Source of the DNA: an uncultured Lachnospiraceae bacterium
GTDB taxonomy: Bacteria > Bacillota > Clostridia > Lachnospirales > Lachnospiraceae
Assembly (NCBI GenBank): GCA_910587765.1
Contig: CAJUNR010000005.1
Span: forward strand, 1 to 64,000
Length of the DNA: 64,000 nt
Direction: 5' to 3'
Shown: positions 60,295-64,000 of the stretch, in pieces
Layout: each line of letters begins with the position of its first letter
Position numbering within the stretch: position 1 is the first letter of the stretch
The notes under the pieces: generated by a model
What the model was told of the DNA's origin: nothing
Seen by the model: only the letters and a program-made list of their open reading frames with translations
The model's database searches: none
Program-made: the position numbers and the translations under genes

Positions 60295-61230
60295 TTATTT
60301 TAATTTTTCTATAGATTCGATTACATATTTTTGTTTTGTAAATACAGTCCGTAGTATCAAAGAAGCATATTTGATCAAGATTGTCATAAGGCAGCTGACA
60401 CCAAAGAAACCAAATGCCAAAACAGACATGGTAGTCGTCCACCCCTGAATCGGTTTACTGGTCATATAAACGGTAACTGTATAGACTGCCACGGCCAGCG
60501 TAATGATAATCATAAGTGCAGAAAAAGAAAAAGCAAACCTGTATGCAATATTCGTGTAAAGTATTAAAGCATCTATGGCAGTCTCTTTCTGCATATCTCT
60601 TTCTTCCAGCTTTGCTGGCGGAATCTTTACGCTCTGCGCATACAGGATTGCGTCAGTTTGCAACCCACAATTAGCATAAACAGCCTTACGATATGGCAGC
60701 GTTTTGCTCATGGATTGAACCCTGTTGATAGCGCGGCGGGATAGTATCCTAAAAGCTTCTGTTCTGATCTTATTATGTGAACCTGTTGCGCCATTATATA
60801 ACCGGTAAAACACATCCGAAATCGGGTGTCCACTGCTTTTGGGACAGGCAGCAACAATATCATATCCCTGCAAACATCGATCATATAAATCACGCATCAG
60901 TTTCAACGGATAGGAAATGACGGTCGTATCAAATTCATAGACAAAATCTCCAATTGCCAGATCGACTCCCGCATTCATTGCCATCTCCATCCCCTGAAAA
61001 TAACTCATATTAAGTATACTGACCATCCCATCTTTTTCTGTATCTGCAAATTTTCTGATAACTGATACACTGTTATCAGCCGATCCATCATTGACACAAA
61101 TGATCTCATATTTTAGAAACGTATTGCTCAGATAAGTATTTAGCGTATTTAGAAAATATTCAATCATATCTTCCGCATTATGTACATAAACCACTGCGGA
61201 TATAAAATTTTTTTCTTTTGTTTTATCCAT
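60295..61230 (-). CDS. GT2 family glycosyltransferase with two C-terminal membrane helices
   Basis: The 311-residue protein has a GT-A fold of the polyprenyl-phosphate sugar transferase kind: FISAVVYVHNAEDMIEYFL, YEIICVNDGSADNSVSVI, and AIGDFVYEFDTTVISYP, where a single D-x-T (FDTT) replaces the usual DxD. YRLYNGATGSHNKIRTEAFR follows. Two membrane segments (FSALMIIITLAVAVYTVTV and MSVLAFGFFGVSCLMTILI) close it. The weak metal motif may mean altered activity. Its start overlaps the FAD oxidoreductase gene by 8 bp. It probably supplies a lipid-linked sugar for the cluster. Confidence 0.83.
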   Translation of the reverse strand: MDKTKEKNFISAVVYVHNAEDMIEYFLNTLNTYLSNTFLKYEIICVNDGSADNSVSVIRKFADTEKDGMVSILNMSYFQGMEMAMNAGVDLAIGDFVYEFDTTVISYPLKLMRDLYDRCLQGYDIVAACPKSSGHPISDVFYRLYNGATGSHNKIRTEAFRILSRRAINRVQSMSKTLPYRKAVYANCGLQTDAILYAQSVKIPPAKLEERDMQKETAIDALILYTNIAYRFAFSFSALMIIITLAVAVYTVTVYMTSKPIQGWTTTMSVLAFGFFGVSCLMTILIKYASLILRTVFTKQKYVIESIEKLK

Positions 61231-62359
61231 TATCTAATACCTCGTCTAAGTCATAAACAGTATTTATCTTTCCAGACAGAACCGCCACATAGGTCGGATC
61301 CGAAGAAAATGTCCGAATAACCGTCGGTCTGGAATCATCGATTTCCGAAGCTTTTAATATAGGCTTCATAGAAAACAAAGACCGTTCATAGGTAAAATCG
61401 TAGATATCTTTTATATATTTGTGGGCAAGGCTAGACATATATGGCCAGGCGCTCTCTGGCCTGGCGGGACAGAGATTGCAGTTACCCAACTGTTCAGTGG
61501 TACATTGAACTTTTTCGGAATGTGTTTGGCATTCAAAGGCCGGGAAATCTGCATAACTTGTCACATGCGGGGTAAAAGTCACAGAAGTCAAGGAATGATA
61601 TCCTGTCTTTCCAAACGGCATAATAGAGAAAAACGGTCCGTCCATCACTGTCAAACCGGTATTTTCCATATATCTATTCGCAGAACATAGTATAATCTCG
61701 CAGAGTTCATACTTAATTTTAAATGGTTCATAGCCCGCCATTCTGGATATTTGGTTCGTTGACGCATAAGTAGCATTCAAAAGAAATGGACTCTCATACC
61801 TTTTGCCATCCTCACAAATAACGGAATAACAACTCTCGCACTTGTTTATCTTAGAAATTTGTTGATTATATAAAATTTCAATATGGGGGTATTTAGCCAA
61901 TTCTGTCAGAAAATAGTCACGCAAAATATATGCATCATATGTATATTCTTCTGTCAAAAATGCACCGTCGCACATCCCGTCATTAAAATACTGCTTAGGG
62001 CTGACAGCATCACACCGAATGCCCGCGTTATGACAAAACTTTTGAAACTGTTCCGCATTCGTCCAGGAAAACTGGCTGCTGGTCGCATAAACCTGATCGA
62101 ATTTAGTCAATACACAAAACCCATAATCCTCCATAAAACGCCGGAAATAATGCGCCGACTTCTCTGCTGTAGAAAGCGAACGGGGATAATGATACCCCAT
62201 ATGTACCCTCGCCTGATTAATGTAAGTAGCCCTGGAGAACGCCTTACTATCATATTCAAGCACTGTGATATGTTCATTTCTTTTTGCGCAGTACAAAGCA
62301 GAATACAAACCATATAAACCCGCGCCTATGATTATTTTATCTCTTGTTATTGTATTCAT
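61223..62359 (-). CDS. FAD-dependent oxidoreductase of the glycan cluster
   Basis: The 378-residue protein opens with DKIIIGAGLYGLYSALYCAK, an FAD-binding G-x-G-x-x-G loop, followed by HITVLEYD with the acidic residue that binds ribose. YINQARVHMGYHYPRS and PFLLNATYASTNQ fit the DAO-type oxidoreductase fold. A late cysteine-rich stretch (KVQCTTEQLGNCNLCPARPE) is unusual and could hold metal. Substrate is unknown. The gene overlaps the GT2 gene downstream and follows the polytopic protein by 9 bp, so it is likely in the glycan operon, perhaps modifying a sugar or its precursor. Confidence 0.78.
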   Translation of the reverse strand: MNTITRDKIIIGAGLYGLYSALYCAKRNEHITVLEYDSKAFSRATYINQARVHMGYHYPRSLSTAEKSAHYFRRFMEDYGFCVLTKFDQVYATSSQFSWTNAEQFQKFCHNAGIRCDAVSPKQYFNDGMCDGAFLTEEYTYDAYILRDYFLTELAKYPHIEILYNQQISKINKCESCYSVICEDGKRYESPFLLNATYASTNQISRMAGYEPFKIKYELCEIILCSANRYMENTGLTVMDGPFFSIMPFGKTGYHSLTSVTFTPHVTSYADFPAFECQTHSEKVQCTTEQLGNCNLCPARPESAWPYMSSLAHKYIKDIYDFTYERSLFSMKPILKASEIDDSRPTVIRTFSSDPTYVAVLSGKINTVYDLDEVLDNG

Positions 62360-62368
62360 TTATTCATC

Positions 62369-64000
62369 TCACATTTTATATTTCTTTACAATTTGCTTTT
62401 TAAACATCATGGGGAAAGGGTCAACAAAATAATCCTTATGATAAATATACTTTTCACACAAATAAACTATTGCAATAAATAAGAACGGAACAATATGAAT
62501 CATTGTTCTTGCATATTCTGAGCAAGTCAAAATCATTGTTGAGAGAAATATCCCCCAAATAAAAGCAGAAAATCCACATGCCAGCCATGCTATTTTCCCC
62601 CTGGCAAAATTAAAAATAGATATAAATAAAGTAATACCTCCTATCAATAATCCGTGAATAGGTTTGACCAAATTTGTCATTGTATCTAAAATACGAAAAT
62701 AAGTCCTAAAAGAATCAGACACGTTTTCTCCTTCTTGTGCGTATGTACCAAAATCGTACTGTAATATTTCCATACTTATATTCCATTCATCTTTTATATA
62801 TTGTGTTATGTTATTTATAATACATTTTTTTGCAATTTTTTGTGATTTATTTTTTCCATAATAGTTTAGCACCTCTGTCATAGCAGACCATGTAGTCGCA
62901 TCGGATTTTTCTAATTCTACTTGAACTTTTTGAACAAATTCTTTATCCTCATAATTTTGATAATAATCCCTTTCCATACAAACATATAGTAATTGTCGCG
63001 GCATTGGATCCGAAATTGAAAAAATTCCATGTGCCATGTAAAAAATACCAGAATATATCATGATAGCACTCCAGCATACCAACCAGGTTATAAATACCTT
63101 TTTAGTATTGGCTTTTTTATATAAAACCCGAATCAATAGAAAAATCAACAAAATGTAAAAAAGCAACAAAAAAGATGGTCTTAAAAATATCAAAACGAAC
63201 AGAAGTATAATTGCCTTTATTCCATTTTGATCATTTCTTATATAATCAATAATATAATATGCAAAAAATACAGTACCTGATAAAGCAAATGATTCCGTTA
63301 AAATCACATAATCCCATCCACACACTACAATTGTTGTTCCATACATAAATGTAATTATATATTTCATTAATGACAATTCACTTATCATATTGCATATCTT
63401 GTACATATATATAACGCTAATGTACGATACAATACATTGAACGGCAACAACAATATTCAAATAATTATCAGTTCCTGATAATTGTTTTATAATTTGCAAA
63501 ATTAATGGATATACCGGAGTTCTTCCTGCTTGCGTAAAATCCATATGTAGTAACGCTTCAAAACTGTAATCAATATATGTGAAGGAGTCGGGGCAAAGAA
63601 GTCCCCATTGCCAATAAGCTGCATAAAAACTCCTTATAACCAAAATAGAAAACAAGAAAGAAATCTCTAACGTAAAACCCGAAAAAGTGTTAGAAGTACG
63701 AGCTGTATTTTTCAAAATATGTTCTATATAATATTTGCAAAAAAGCAATAAAGAAAAAATAAATGCGTAAACAGCAATATTTGTTATAAAACTATAAAAT
63801 CTATGATTTTCTTTAGCAAATGTTGATGGAATATTAAATTTTAAAATTCCGGGTTTTTCAGAATATAAATCTATTTTTTCCGAGCAGTTTTCTGACTTAA
63901 TTTCAACAATTCCACTCCAGGTATGCTTTTCAAACGTAATACTTGAATTATTTGGACTTTCAAAAACAATTTCTAAAGGGACACTGGTAACACTGTCAGA
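62369..64000 (-). CDS. polytopic membrane protein with extracytoplasmic beta domain, 5' end beyond window
   Basis: The reverse frame stays open to the right edge, giving 543 visible residues; a TTG at 63748 is not the start. The first visible 75 residues form a beta-rich extracytoplasmic segment (VPLEIVFESPNNSSITFE, WSGIVEIKSENCSEKIDLY). About ten hydrophobic segments follow. An early loop reads WGLLCPDSFTYIDYSFEALL and TQAGRTPVYPLILQIIKQL, the layout of GT-C/dolichyl-phosphate-mannose mannosyltransferase-like proteins with an aspartate in the first loop. The C-terminus is short and basic. It heads the visible part of the glycan operon. A role as lipid-linked sugar transferase is inference. 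Confidence 0.75.
   Translation of the reverse strand, partial: SDSVTSVPLEIVFESPNNSSITFEKHTWSGIVEIKSENCSEKIDLYSEKPGILKFNIPSTFAKENHRFYSFITNIAVYAFIFSLLLFCKYYIEHILKNTARTSNTFSGFTLEISFLFSILVIRSFYAAYWQWGLLCPDSFTYIDYSFEALLHMDFTQAGRTPVYPLILQIIKQLSGTDNYLNIVVAVQCIVSYISVIYMYKICNMISELSLMKYIITFMYGTTIVVCGWDYVILTESFALSGTVFFAYYIIDYIRNDQNGIKAIILLFVLIFLRPSFLLLFYILLIFLLIRVLYKKANTKKVFITWLVCWSAIMIYSGIFYMAHGIFSISDPMPRQLLYVCMERDYYQNYEDKEFVQKVQVELEKSDATTWSAMTEVLNYYGKNKSQKIAKKCIINNITQYIKDEWNISMEILQYDFGTYAQEGENVSDSFRTYFRILDTMTNLVKPIHGLLIGGITLFISIFNFARGKIAWLACGFSAFIWGIFLSTMILTCSEYARTMIHIVPFLFIAIVYLCEKYIYHKDYFVDPFPMMFKKQIVKKYKM

Noticed and set aside
60239..60442. N-terminal extension of the acyltransferase to 60442
   Set aside because: It would overlap the neighbouring GT2 gene by nearly 150 bp and encodes cysteine/tyrosine-rich noise without a ribosome binding site.
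1..64000. CRISPR array, tRNA or rRNA genes
   Set aside because: No regularly spaced repeat-spacer pattern and no cloverleaf or rRNA sequence was seen while reading both strands.

Overview
The window reads as the chromosome of a Gram-positive, anaerobic Clostridia-type bacterium, most likely a Lachnospiraceae member. The signs are strong GGAGG ribosome binding sites, a core gene set typical of that family (DUF6145-dusB, clpS-clpA-dnaE-pfkA, rplM-rpsI, a tandem ThyX), consensus TTGACA-17-TATAAT promoters and class B PBP/teichoic-type envelope genes. Most genes lie on the minus strand. Base composition is moderately GC-rich except for two clearly AT-rich blocks, 40320-41960 and 56000-64000. No species is assigned.

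Positions 1-690 look like the end of an integrated mobile element abutting the 3' end of lysS: a DUF6075 gene cut by the window edge, a terminator, and phased direct repeats. From 694 to 25804 follows a mostly housekeeping stretch: greA-lysS, dusB, birA, argF, a slipin/NfeD pair, an SH3/cell-wall hydrolase, a SpoU methylase, pfkA, dnaE, a DUF2971 gene, clpA-clpS, a SUV3-like helicase with an iron-sulphur partner, the rplM-rpsI operon with a hairpin leader, and a MecA-type PBP whose promoter carries a MecI/BlaI-like operator.

From 25879 to 50091 the content is accessory: an O-antigen-ligase-like membrane protein, a three-copy array of Rpn/PD-(D/E)XK nuclease genes (the middle copy truncated), a secreted Ig-like protein, and a five-gene glycosyltransferase operon. 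Then comes an AT-rich plus-strand pair (an EACC1-like small protein and an HExxH metallopeptidase) that I consider a candidate conflict system. It is followed by a PIN-domain remnant, a group IIC intron remnant behind a terminator, an orphan sugar-binding lipoprotein, and a 2071-residue surface protein with a long 5' leader.

From 50682 to 55879 lie an unrecognised membrane-tipped protein co-transcribed with a B12-type radical SAM enzyme, a thyX-nudix operon and an XRE regulator with a perfect palindrome upstream. From 56011 to the right edge is an AT-rich envelope-glycan cluster: an LtaS-like phosphoglycerol transferase, an acyltransferase, a polyprenyl-type GT2, an FAD oxidoreductase and a polytopic membrane protein that runs off the window. 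At least three of its membrane proteins share the same plan of an extracytoplasmic beta-rich domain joined to membrane segments, which suggests that they act on one surface polymer.
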